DNA of 6,097 bases, taken from assembly GCA_903837255.1 (NCBI GenBank), contig CAILTZ010000477.1, positions 1 to 6,097 on the forward strand, in the 5' to 3' direction. Made by a program: the position numbers and the translations under genes. The notes under the pieces were generated by a model. That model saw only the letters and a list, made by a program, of their open reading frames with translations. It had not been told where the DNA came from and did not search any database. Source of the stretch: an uncultured Pirellula sp. Lineage in GTDB: Bacteria > Planctomycetota > Planctomycetia > Pirellulales > Pirellulaceae. This document shows, in pieces, positions 1 through 5,658 of the stretch; position 1 is the stretch's first letter, and every line of letters begins with the position of its first letter.

Positions 1-2
1 CC

Positions 3-824
3 GAGAAGCGAATTCTCTTGTCCTGCAAACTCTCGATGATCAAGGGTGACATCGACGGCAAGCCGATCAGTCTAGCCCAGCGATTAGGGCTAGCCAAGCA
101 AGCGGGGTTCGATGGAGTGGACTTTGACGAAGCCGGCCGTTTCACGGTCGAGGAGGCCCGCGCAGCGGTCCAGGAATCAGGGGTCTTTTGCCACAACGCG
201 ATCAACCATGCACACTGGGATAAACGACTCACGAATGCCGATCCGGAGGTCCGCAAGGCGGGTGTCGCCAATATCACTCATTGCCTTCGAGTGGCTCACG
301 CGATCGGTGGTAGCGGAGTGCTGATCGTCGTCGGTCGGGGAGACGATGGCACCGAGTCAGAGGTCAACGAGCGTGCAAAGCAGGAGATCAAGAAGCTCCT
401 GCCGCTGGCGGCCTCGCTCGGACAACCGATCTTGATCGAGAACGTCTGGAACAAGCTCCACTACGATCACGATGCACCGCCGGAGCAAAAGCCCACCAAG
501 TTCATCGACTTTGTCGACAGCTTCAAGAGCCCGTGGGTAGGCATGTATTACGACATCGGCAATCACTGGAAGTACGGTCAGCCTCGCGAGTGGCTAAACG
601 CATTTGGGCACCGAGCCGTCAAGCTCGATGTCAAAGGCTTCAGCAGGGCCAAGAGCAAGTTCGTCGACATCACCTCGCCCGAAGACGATCTGCCATGGGA
701 TCAAGTCCGTTTGGGGATCGAGGACATCGGCTGGAGTGGCTGGACGACTGCCGAGGTCGGAGGTGGGGGAGTCGAGCGATTGACGACCGTCCGAGAGCAA
801 ATGCAAAAGGCCTTTGGCGTTTGA
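3..824 (+). CDS. Sugar phosphate isomerase/epimerase-like TIM-barrel protein (5'-truncated by window edge)
   Basis: Family: xylose-isomerase-like TIM barrel (AP endonuclease family 2 fold), which usually binds a divalent metal and isomerises or epimerises sugars or related polyols. The substrate cannot be read from the sequence. Counting from the TTG codon at 18, recognisable core motifs are KQAGFDGVDFDEAG (27-40, first strand/helix), AINHAHWDKRLT (61-72), ILIENVWN (138-145, probable ligand Glu141), YYDIGNHWKYG (177-187, Asp179 and His183), VKLDVKGFS (201-209) and WTTAEVGGGG (242-251, Glu246). These are the positions where the family carries its metal and active-site residues. The C-terminus is intact and ends at TGA 822-824. 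The frame is open from base 3, and its codons (E-K-R-I-L before the TTG) look like the pre-barrel sequence of relatives, so TTG 18 is probably not the real start. Relatives often carry an N-terminal Tat or Sec signal, which would lie outside the window. The family is fairly certain; the specific reaction is not. Confidence 0.82.
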   Translation, partial: EKRILLSCKLSMIKGDIDGKPISLAQRLGLAKQAGFDGVDFDEAGRFTVEEARAAVQESGVFCHNAINHAHWDKRLTNADPEVRKAGVANITHCLRVAHAIGGSGVLIVVGRGDDGTESEVNERAKQEIKKLLPLAASLGQPILIENVWNKLHYDHDAPPEQKPTKFIDFVDSFKSPWVGMYYDIGNHWKYGQPREWLNAFGHRAVKLDVKGFSRAKSKFVDITSPEDDLPWDQVRLGIEDIGWSGWTTAEVGGGGVERLTTVREQMQKAFGV

Positions 825-830
825 TTCGCC

Positions 831-869
831 ATCGAAGATGATCATCGAAGGCAATCATCGAAGGCTACT
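831..869. repeat. Three 13-bp tandem repeats, consensus ATCGAAGnnnAtc
   Basis: Units lie at 831-843, 844-856 and 857-869. The first seven bases, ATCGAAG, are identical in all three. The remainder varies: ATGATC, GCAATC, GCTACT. The array starts seven bases after the stop of the upstream TIM-barrel gene and runs over the stop codon of the convergent small membrane-protein gene (865-867 on the minus strand). The period of exactly 13 is read directly. Any function is unknown; it may be simple slippage-type duplication in a convergent gap. Confidence 0.7.
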
Positions 870-878
870 TCGACGTTT
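858..878 (+). terminator. Possible weak intrinsic terminator after the TIM-barrel gene
   Basis: A perfect 6-bp inverted repeat, TCGAAG (858-863) and CTTCGA (868-873), flanks a 4-base loop GCTA and is followed by CGTTTTC (874-880), a short T-run on the plus strand. This is the layout of a weak rho-independent terminator 34 bases after the stop of the first gene. The stem is short and only half GC, and the T-run is only four long, so this is tentative. The downstream arm could also pair with either upstream copy of TCGAAG in the 13-bp repeats (832-837 or 845-850). Confidence 0.25.
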
Positions 879-1224
879 TCGGGTTTGAGCCAAAGGTCCA
901 CATAGCAAGCCCTAGAAGGATTGACGGGACGAGCAGCAGCCAAACCCCTAGACCCATGCGTTGGGAGGGGATCTGAGTGAAAGGTAGCTTGCCCAGCAGT
1001 TCGCTCGTCGGCGATGGAGGTTGTGGCAATTGCGGAGCGTTATCGGCTCCGGAAACTTGGGCCGCCACGAGCAATCCAGCGGAGGTTTGCGGGTCGGTAT
1101 TCTGAGCAGGTGCCGATTGCAGGCTCGCTTGATCCAAGATAGGGAATTTGACGACCCCCATGGCTGGGAGCAAGAGTGCCATGCTACTGGCGGCGCACAT
1201 GAGGATCAAGCCGATGAATTTCAT
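865..1224 (-). CDS. Small exported/membrane-anchored hypothetical protein, 119 aa
   Basis: I do not recognise a family. From the ATG at 1224 the protein has a hydrophobic N-terminus (residues about 3-22, one Lys at position 2) that looks like a Sec signal peptide or signal anchor, with a plausible A-M-G cleavage site at 21-23. A middle region (about 30-90) is rich in Ala, Gln, Pro and Ser, low in charge and probably disordered (for example PQLPQPPSPTS, 64-74). A second hydrophobic segment (about 93-112, GVWLLLVPSILLGLAMWTFG) is followed by a short basic tail ending KTSK. The layout suggests a single-pass protein with its Pro-rich part outside and its tail in the cytoplasm, or a two-pass hairpin if the N-terminus is uncleaved. 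Cys10 is not in a good lipobox. An in-frame GTG at 1230 is an alternative start: a weak GGAA lies 5-11 bases upstream of the two candidates, so the choice is not firm. It is convergent with the TIM-barrel gene and divergent from ppk1. Confidence 0.6.
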   Translation of the reverse strand: MKFIGLILMCAASSMALLLPAMGVVKFPILDQASLQSAPAQNTDPQTSAGLLVAAQVSGADNAPQLPQPPSPTSELLGKLPFTQIPSQRMGLGVWLLLVPSILLGLAMWTFGSNPKTSK

Positions 1225-1230
1225 GGTCAC

Positions 1231-1394
1231 TTGTTTCCAGGGGTGTCGTCTGCGGGGCTAGCAATACTTGGCGTTGCGATAGGCCGCATTTGCAGCGGGC
1301 CGGCTTGACGTTTGAGTTTATCGGGATTGAGCGGTCGATGCCAGGGCGATTTGGCCTGCGTAAATCCAGCTTGTTTATGTAGAATGGTTCGACC
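1231..1394. promoter_or_regulatory. Divergent intergenic region between the small membrane protein and ppk1
   Basis: This 164-bp gap must hold the start signals for both flanking genes unless one is leaderless. I see no convincing -35/-10 pair. A TTGACG at 1305-1310 (plus strand) resembles a -35 box but has no good -10 about 17 bases on. TATGTAGAAT just before ppk1 resembles an extended AT-rich -10 but would leave almost no leader. An imperfect GC-rich inverted repeat, GGCCGC (1282-1287) and GCGGGCC (1295-1301, one bulged G), is the only other structure. No Pho-box-like direct repeats were seen. Confidence 0.35.
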
Positions 1395-3506
1395 ATGAAA
1401 TCAGAACCCAACCACTACATCAACCGGGAGCTCAGTTGGTTGGAATTCAACCGACGGGTTCTCAACCAAGCCCAATATGCCAAAGTACCGGTGCTCGAGC
1501 GGCTCAAGTTCTTAGCCATCACGGCAAGCAACATGGATGAATTTTTCATGGTGCGGGTCGGAGGATTGCAGTTGCAGCAAGCCCAGGGGATCGACATGCC
1601 GGATCCCAGCGGAGCGACGGTCACCGAGCAGCTCGATGCGATTTATGATCGCGTCAACAAGATCATCTCGGACCAGTACGAATGTTTTCTCACTTCGATC
1701 GAGCCGATACTGAGCAAGGAGGGGATTACCCGAGTCATTGCCGCCGATGCGAATCCATTGTGCCGGGACGCATTGCAGAAGTACTTTGAAACCGAAATCT
1801 ATCCGGTGATCTCACCGATGGATTTGGATCCCGACGCACCTTTTCCATTGTTATCGAATTTGGGTTTTTATCTTTGTGTGAGGATGGCAAGTGGCGAGCA
1901 GGACTCACCCCATCGCTTTGCGTTCATCCCTATCGGCAAAATTCTGCCGCGGATGATCAAGCTTCCGGGTGAACGCGGGACGTATACCTACTCTCTGATC
2001 GAGGATGTGATCAGTTACTTTGTCGAGCAGTATTATCCTGGCAAGCGGGTTGAGGAATGCACGTCCTTTCGCGTCACGCGCAATGCGGATGTTTCGGTCC
2101 GAGAGGACAGTGCATCGGATTTGATTCTCGGCATGGAAGAGGTTTTGAGCTCGAGGCGTTCGGCGGATTTTGTGCGATTGGAGATCGATGCCAAGGTCTC
2201 CGAATCCACGATGAGTTATCTGGTGGACATGCTGCGGTTAGAGCAGCGCGATGTGTTCAAGTTCCCTGGGCCATTGGACCTTTCAGCACTGATGAGCATC
2301 ACCGAGCTCGAGGGCTTCCCGAACTTGCGCGATACCGTCTGGCCTGCCCAGGGATCGCCTCAGATCGATTCGACCAAATCGATGTTCGAGAACATCGCTG
2401 CCGGGGATCTGCTTTTGTGCCATCCGTATGAGAGTTTTGAGCCCGTCGTGCGGCTCATTGAAGAGGCGGCCAACGACCCAGACGTCTTGGCGATCAAGCA
2501 GACGCTCTATCGCACCAGCCGCAAGAGCCCCATCGTGGCATCGCTCAAGCGAGCTGCCGAGTTAGGCAAGTACGTCACGGTGGTCGTCGAGCTCAAGGCA
2601 CGTTTTGACGAAGCTCGCAATATGGTTTGGGCCCGGGAGCTCGAGCGATCCGGAGTGCAAGTCATCTATGGGGTTCGAGGTCTAAAGACCCACGCCAAGA
2701 TTTGCATCGTCGTGCGTCGAGAGGTCGACGGAATCGTCCGATACGTTCACTTTGGAACCGGCAATTACAATGAGACCACGGCCAGGATGTACAGCGACAT
2801 CAGTTACCTGACTTGCAACGAATCCCTGGGCAAGGATGCGTCGGCATTCTTCAACGCGATCACCGGATATAGCCAGCCACAGCCCTATGAAAAACTAGAA
2901 TCCGCCCCGCTGGGGCTTCGCAAGAAGCTCGTCTCGCTGATCGAAGAGGAGACCCAGCGCCGACTCCAGGGTCAAAAAGCGTTTATTTATGCCAAGCTCA
3001 ATTCGCTGGTCGATCCCGAGATCATCCAAGCCTTGTACCGGGCCAGCCAAGCGGGTGTTACGGTACGGTTGAATATTCGCGGGATCTGTTGTCTGAAGCC
3101 AGCCGTTCGAGGCTTGAGCGAAAACATTACCGTCGTGAGCATCGTCGATCGATCCCTCGAGCATGCACGCATCCTGCATTTTAGCCATGGTGGCCAAGAC
3201 GCCGTCTTTATTTCCAGCGCCGATTGGATGCCCAGGTCCCTGGATCGACGCATCGAGCTCCTCACGCCCATCGAGGACACGGCCAGCAAGCGTAAGCTCA
3301 TCGAGATCCTGGCCACCTACTTTCAGGACAATCAAAACGCGTGGAAACTCATGCCCGATGGTAGCTACGACCGGCTGGAACCTGGTCCTGGGCACAGTCG
3401 CCTTAGGGCCCAAAAGCTCTTGTATCAATCGGCGGTCGACAGCGTCAAAGCAGCCGAGTTGGCCACTCGAAGCAAATTCGAACCCCACCTGCCGCAACAG
3501 CCTTAG
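1395..3506 (+). CDS. ppk1: Polyphosphate kinase 1 (Ppk1), 703 aa, complete
   Basis: Ppk1 reversibly polymerises the gamma-phosphate of ATP into inorganic polyphosphate through a phosphohistidine intermediate; it is usually peripheral to the inner membrane. All four parts are present in order: N-domain with INRELSWLEFN (9-19) and ITASNMDEFFMVRVGGL (42-58); head domain (about 110-320); C1 domain with LLCHPYESF (340-348), KQTLYRTS (368-375, ligand Arg373), LKARFDEARN (400-409, Arg403), the catalytic motif LKTHAKICIVVRRE (430-443, phosphorylated His433) and HFGTGNYNE (452-460); C2 domain with SLEHARI (587-593, second conserved His590) and SSADWMPRSLDRRIELL (607-623). Length is normal (about 690-720 aa) and no key residue is missing. 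ATG 1395 is the first possible start because an in-frame TAG lies at 1380-1382; later Met codons would remove the conserved N-terminus. There is no Shine-Dalgarno sequence. No ppx follows, so it stands alone, unlike the ppk-ppx operons of enterobacteria. Confidence 0.97.
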   Translation: MKSEPNHYINRELSWLEFNRRVLNQAQYAKVPVLERLKFLAITASNMDEFFMVRVGGLQLQQAQGIDMPDPSGATVTEQLDAIYDRVNKIISDQYECFLTSIEPILSKEGITRVIAADANPLCRDALQKYFETEIYPVISPMDLDPDAPFPLLSNLGFYLCVRMASGEQDSPHRFAFIPIGKILPRMIKLPGERGTYTYSLIEDVISYFVEQYYPGKRVEECTSFRVTRNADVSVREDSASDLILGMEEVLSSRRSADFVRLEIDAKVSESTMSYLVDMLRLEQRDVFKFPGPLDLSALMSITELEGFPNLRDTVWPAQGSPQIDSTKSMFENIAAGDLLLCHPYESFEPVVRLIEEAANDPDVLAIKQTLYRTSRKSPIVASLKRAAELGKYVTVVVELKARFDEARNMVWARELERSGVQVIYGVRGLKTHAKICIVVRREVDGIVRYVHFGTGNYNETTARMYSDISYLTCNESLGKDASAFFNAITGYSQPQPYEKLESAPLGLRKKLVSLIEEETQRRLQGQKAFIYAKLNSLVDPEIIQALYRASQAGVTVRLNIRGICCLKPAVRGLSENITVVSIVDRSLEHARILHFSHGGQDAVFISSADWMPRSLDRRIELLTPIEDTASKRKLIEILATYFQDNQNAWKLMPDGSYDRLEPGPGHSRLRAQKLLYQSAVDSVKAAELATRSKFEPHLPQQP

Positions 3507-3536
3507 GCTAGGCGTGTGTACTGGCAATCACTCGCG

Positions 3537-3569
3537 GCTTGCGCCAAGCGGCTCACGGCTTCATAAGCC
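3537..3569. terminator. Two small hairpins in the ppk1/DUF1611 convergent gap
   Basis: The 54-bp gap between the converging stop codons holds two perfect 5-bp stems with 3-base loops: GCTTG-CGC-CAAGC (3537-3549) and GGCTT-CAT-AAGCC (3557-3569). The second stem contains the TGA stop of the minus-strand gene. A bidirectional termination or transcript-end role is plausible from position. Neither stem has a T-run on either strand, so a classic intrinsic terminator is not shown. Confidence 0.22.
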
Positions 3570-4622
3570 ACAACTGCTCAGGAGCTTTTCTGCACCCCAG
3601 CGGACCACATCCTGGGTCGCTAGACCGGTCTCGGCCTGGATTCTTTCAAGTTCATATCGAGCTTCGGCGTCGCTGAGTCCATGCGTGTTGATCGCGATGC
3701 AGCTAACTGGGACCGGAGCCAACGCTCCGCCTGCGCAAGCGATGCTCTCGTACATGGCAACGACATCCTTAAGCGGTGGAATCTTGACCCATTTGAAATC
3801 GCGTAAGTGATGCATTTGGGCTCGATGGACCAGTACCAAGTGGGTCGGTTGCGAACCTCGAATCAACGGCAGCGTGGCGGTCGATGCAGGGTTCAGAAGC
3901 GATCCTTGTCCCTCGATAAATACCACCTCGCGATCTTGTGCGCACGCGATGAGCTCCTGCTGCACGGCCCCTGAGGCAAAGTCCACGCGGATCGCATCGA
4001 GCGGAATTCCATCCCCTTCGAGCATCACTCCGGTTTGGCCTGTTGCCATGAACTTGGATCGCACTCCCCGAGCCACCGCAGCGCGATGGAAGGCGATCGC
4101 TGCGGACATCTTGCCAATCGACATATCGGTCCCTACGAATAGGACTCGTTTGCAAGCAAGCAGCCTGGCAAGCCCCATCCCGGATACCAAGCCTGCGGGC
4201 TCTTTGCGGATGTCCCATATCCACTTGCCCTGCTGCACATGCGGGGCCAATCGCGGATCGTTGGCAAGCGATGTGTGCAAGCCGTTGAGGATGTTTAACC
4301 CCCCTTGCAGCGATGCTTGCATGTCCGGGATCCAGTCCTCGGGCAGCTTGCCCCCCAGGGCTGCTAGTCCCAGGGCCAGGGTTTGCGGGCCATAGGCCAG
4401 GGCTTGCTCGGCCGTAGCGACGATCGGGATTGGGCGATCCATCGGTATGCCGGTTAGCTCAGCCAAGTTTCCGCCAGCCGTCTGACGATCGATCACCACC
4501 ACGCATCGCTCGGGAGCAAACCGCAGCAGAGCCAAGCCGGTCTTGCCATGGATTCCGGTGATCCCACCGTGCAAAAGAATAGCCAGTCGATCGTTGGCTT
4601 CGTAGAGCGGGTGTCTAGGCAT
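3561..4622 (-). CDS. DUF1611 P-loop protein, DgcN-like (D-glutamate N-acetyltransferase family), 353 aa
   Basis: This is a full-length DUF1611 protein. An N-terminal Rossmann-like domain (about 10-135; LAILLHGGITGIHGKTG at 13-29, then ALGLAALGGKLPEDW at 83-97) precedes a C-terminal P-loop domain. The Walker-A-like motif VGTDMSIGKMS (163-173) is followed by FMATGQTG (191-198), a conserved acidic segment IRVDFASGAVQQEL (211-224), and the Walker-B-like VVFIEGQGSLLNPAS (233-247). Despite the P-loop, the characterised member DgcN transfers acetyl from acetyl-CoA to D-glutamate and works with the racemase DgcA. The gene immediately upstream here encodes a DgcA-type enolase-superfamily enzyme, and the two overlap by 8 bp (ATG 4622-4620, upstream TAG 4617-4615), so they are translationally coupled. 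The start is supported by GGAG six bases upstream. Family assignment is strong; acetyl transfer to D-Glu is by homology and context only, so I give no symbol. Confidence 0.88.
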   Translation of the reverse strand: MPRHPLYEANDRLAILLHGGITGIHGKTGLALLRFAPERCVVVIDRQTAGGNLAELTGIPMDRPIPIVATAEQALAYGPQTLALGLAALGGKLPEDWIPDMQASLQGGLNILNGLHTSLANDPRLAPHVQQGKWIWDIRKEPAGLVSGMGLARLLACKRVLFVGTDMSIGKMSAAIAFHRAAVARGVRSKFMATGQTGVMLEGDGIPLDAIRVDFASGAVQQELIACAQDREVVFIEGQGSLLNPASTATLPLIRGSQPTHLVLVHRAQMHHLRDFKWVKIPPLKDVVAMYESIACAGGALAPVPVSCIAINTHGLSDAEARYELERIQAETGLATQDVVRWGAEKLLSSCGL

Positions 4623-5658
4623 GGGTTACTCCAAGTCCCGGGATATCGCGGTTGATAAGGAATCCATCGTCGAATCGGCATCCGACGAACGGATCGTTTT
4701 TTAAGTTCAAATGGCTATCCAAATCGATGTAGTCAACGAGGCTAGCAAGTTGGTTTGCGGCAGTGTTGCCTAGGCTGGTTTGGGAGTAGCATCCTAACAT
4801 CAGCTTCAGGCCGTGAGCACGGGCCGTGTGAATCATCCTCAGGGCTTCGGTAAGCCCCCCGCATTTGAGAATCTTGATATTGATCCCGCTGCAGCGATCG
4901 ACCAAAGCCGGGATGTCCTTGGAGGTCCTGCAGCTCTCGTCGGCTATGATCGGCAGGCTCGACTCGCGATGGACTTGTGCCAACGCCTCCAGATCGCCCG
5001 GATGCGTTGGCTGTTCGATATGGTCGACCCGGCGCTGGGCAAGCCACTTGGACATCTCGATCGCATCGGCGACGCTCCAGCCGCCGTTGGCATCCACGCT
5101 TCGATGGATCGTCTCTGGGAGGAGCTTATCGAGGGCCTCGAACATCGCTCGGTCAGCCTGGATCCCTGCCGGCGAACCCATCTTGACCTTCACGGCCCGT
5201 ATCAGGCCGAGTTCAAGCCATTGCACCCAGCGCTGCTGGGCTGCTTCGGGGGATTGGATCCCGATGGTCACCGAGGTGGGTACTGATGCTCTTTGCGATA
5301 TGCCAAGAAGCTTCCAGACAGGTTGCTTGCAAGCCTTTCCGCACCAGTCCCAGATAGCCATGTCAATTCCAGCGATTGCCGACGAAGCGATCTGCTGGTC
5401 GACCAATGCGTTATGGATCTGTTCGCGCTGCCAAGGATCGAAGGTTTGGAGAATCCCGACGGCACGCTGGAGTTCTTGTTCGAGAAAATCGCAGGACTGA
5501 GCCGATTGGGGGATCGAGAACTCCGCCGCCTCTCCCATGCCTTCGAGGCCATCTTTTAAGATGCGAATTTCCAAGTTCCGCGAACTTGATTGTGTTCCCC
5601 GGCTGATCGCCAGCGCAACGCGTTTGTGGACTTCAAAGACCCGGCAGGATAGTTTCAT
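4615..5658 (-). CDS. Enolase-superfamily dipeptide epimerase / N-acetyl-D-Glu racemase-like (DgcA-like), 347 aa
   Basis: This is a member of the muconate-lactonising-enzyme subgroup of the enolase superfamily, whose enzymes abstract an alpha-proton with Mg2+ help. Counting from the ATG at 5658: a capping domain (about 1-110) with a start typical of AE epimerases; IAGIDMAIWDWCGK (95-108); the catalytic K-x-K (Lys157, Lys159) on barrel strand 2; metal ligands Asp189 (SVDANGGW), Glu215 (HIEQP) and Asp240 (IADES); the opposite catalytic Lys262 in INIKILKCGG; and DLDSHL with Asp312 and Asp314. The two-lysine arrangement fits 1,1-proton transfer (racemase/epimerase). The D-x-D motif is the one that holds the free amino group in L-Ala-D/L-Glu epimerases, so dipeptide epimerisation competes with an N-acetyl-D-glutamate racemase role suggested by the neighbouring DUF1611 gene. 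The frame is open to an ATG at 5790, but start 5658 is preferred: GGGAG lies 8 bases upstream, it overlaps the GNAT stop by 4 bp (ATGA), and the extra 44 residues are Arg-rich and unlike the family. Confidence 0.9.
   Translation of the reverse strand: MKLSCRVFEVHKRVALAISRGTQSSSRNLEIRILKDGLEGMGEAAEFSIPQSAQSCDFLEQELQRAVGILQTFDPWQREQIHNALVDQQIASSAIAGIDMAIWDWCGKACKQPVWKLLGISQRASVPTSVTIGIQSPEAAQQRWVQWLELGLIRAVKVKMGSPAGIQADRAMFEALDKLLPETIHRSVDANGGWSVADAIEMSKWLAQRRVDHIEQPTHPGDLEALAQVHRESSLPIIADESCRTSKDIPALVDRCSGINIKILKCGGLTEALRMIHTARAHGLKLMLGCYSQTSLGNTAANQLASLVDYIDLDSHLNLKNDPFVGCRFDDGFLINRDIPGLGVTHA
4629..4632 (-). promoter_or_regulatory. Shine-Dalgarno for the DUF1611 gene, inside the epimerase gene
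   Basis: The minus strand reads TTGGAGTAACCC before ATG 4622, with GGAG six bases from the start. It sits within the last codons of the upstream epimerase gene. Together with the 8-bp gene overlap it fixes the start and indicates coupled translation. Confidence 0.65.

Noticed and set aside
18..20. TTG as the start of the TIM-barrel gene
   Set aside because: The frame is open to base 3, there is no ribosome binding site visible, and the residues before it look like family sequence; the gene starts outside the window.
837..846. 10-bp palindrome GATGATCATC as a regulator site
   Set aside because: It falls across the junction of two 13-bp repeat units and lies after a stop codon rather than upstream of a gene; most likely a by-product of the repeat.
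1282..1301. GC-rich inverted repeat upstream of ppk1 as an operator or attenuator
   Set aside because: Imperfect with a bulge, no T-run, and no repeated half-site pattern; not enough for a regulatory call.
1305..1310. TTGACG as a -35 box for ppk1
   Set aside because: No acceptable -10 at 16-18 bases downstream, so a sigma-70-type promoter is not supported.
2895..3527. 210-aa open frame on the minus strand
   Set aside because: It lies antisense to the conserved C-terminal domains of ppk1, has no recognisable motif, and is explained as a shadow of that gene.
3163..3810. 215-aa open frame on the plus strand, crossing the ppk1 end into the DUF1611 gene
   Set aside because: Ser/Pro/Arg-rich composition typical of a wrong-frame reading, overlapping two well-supported genes.
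4865..5500. 211-aa open frame on the plus strand
   Set aside because: Antisense to the enolase-superfamily gene, whose full set of catalytic residues is intact; no motif in the shadow frame.
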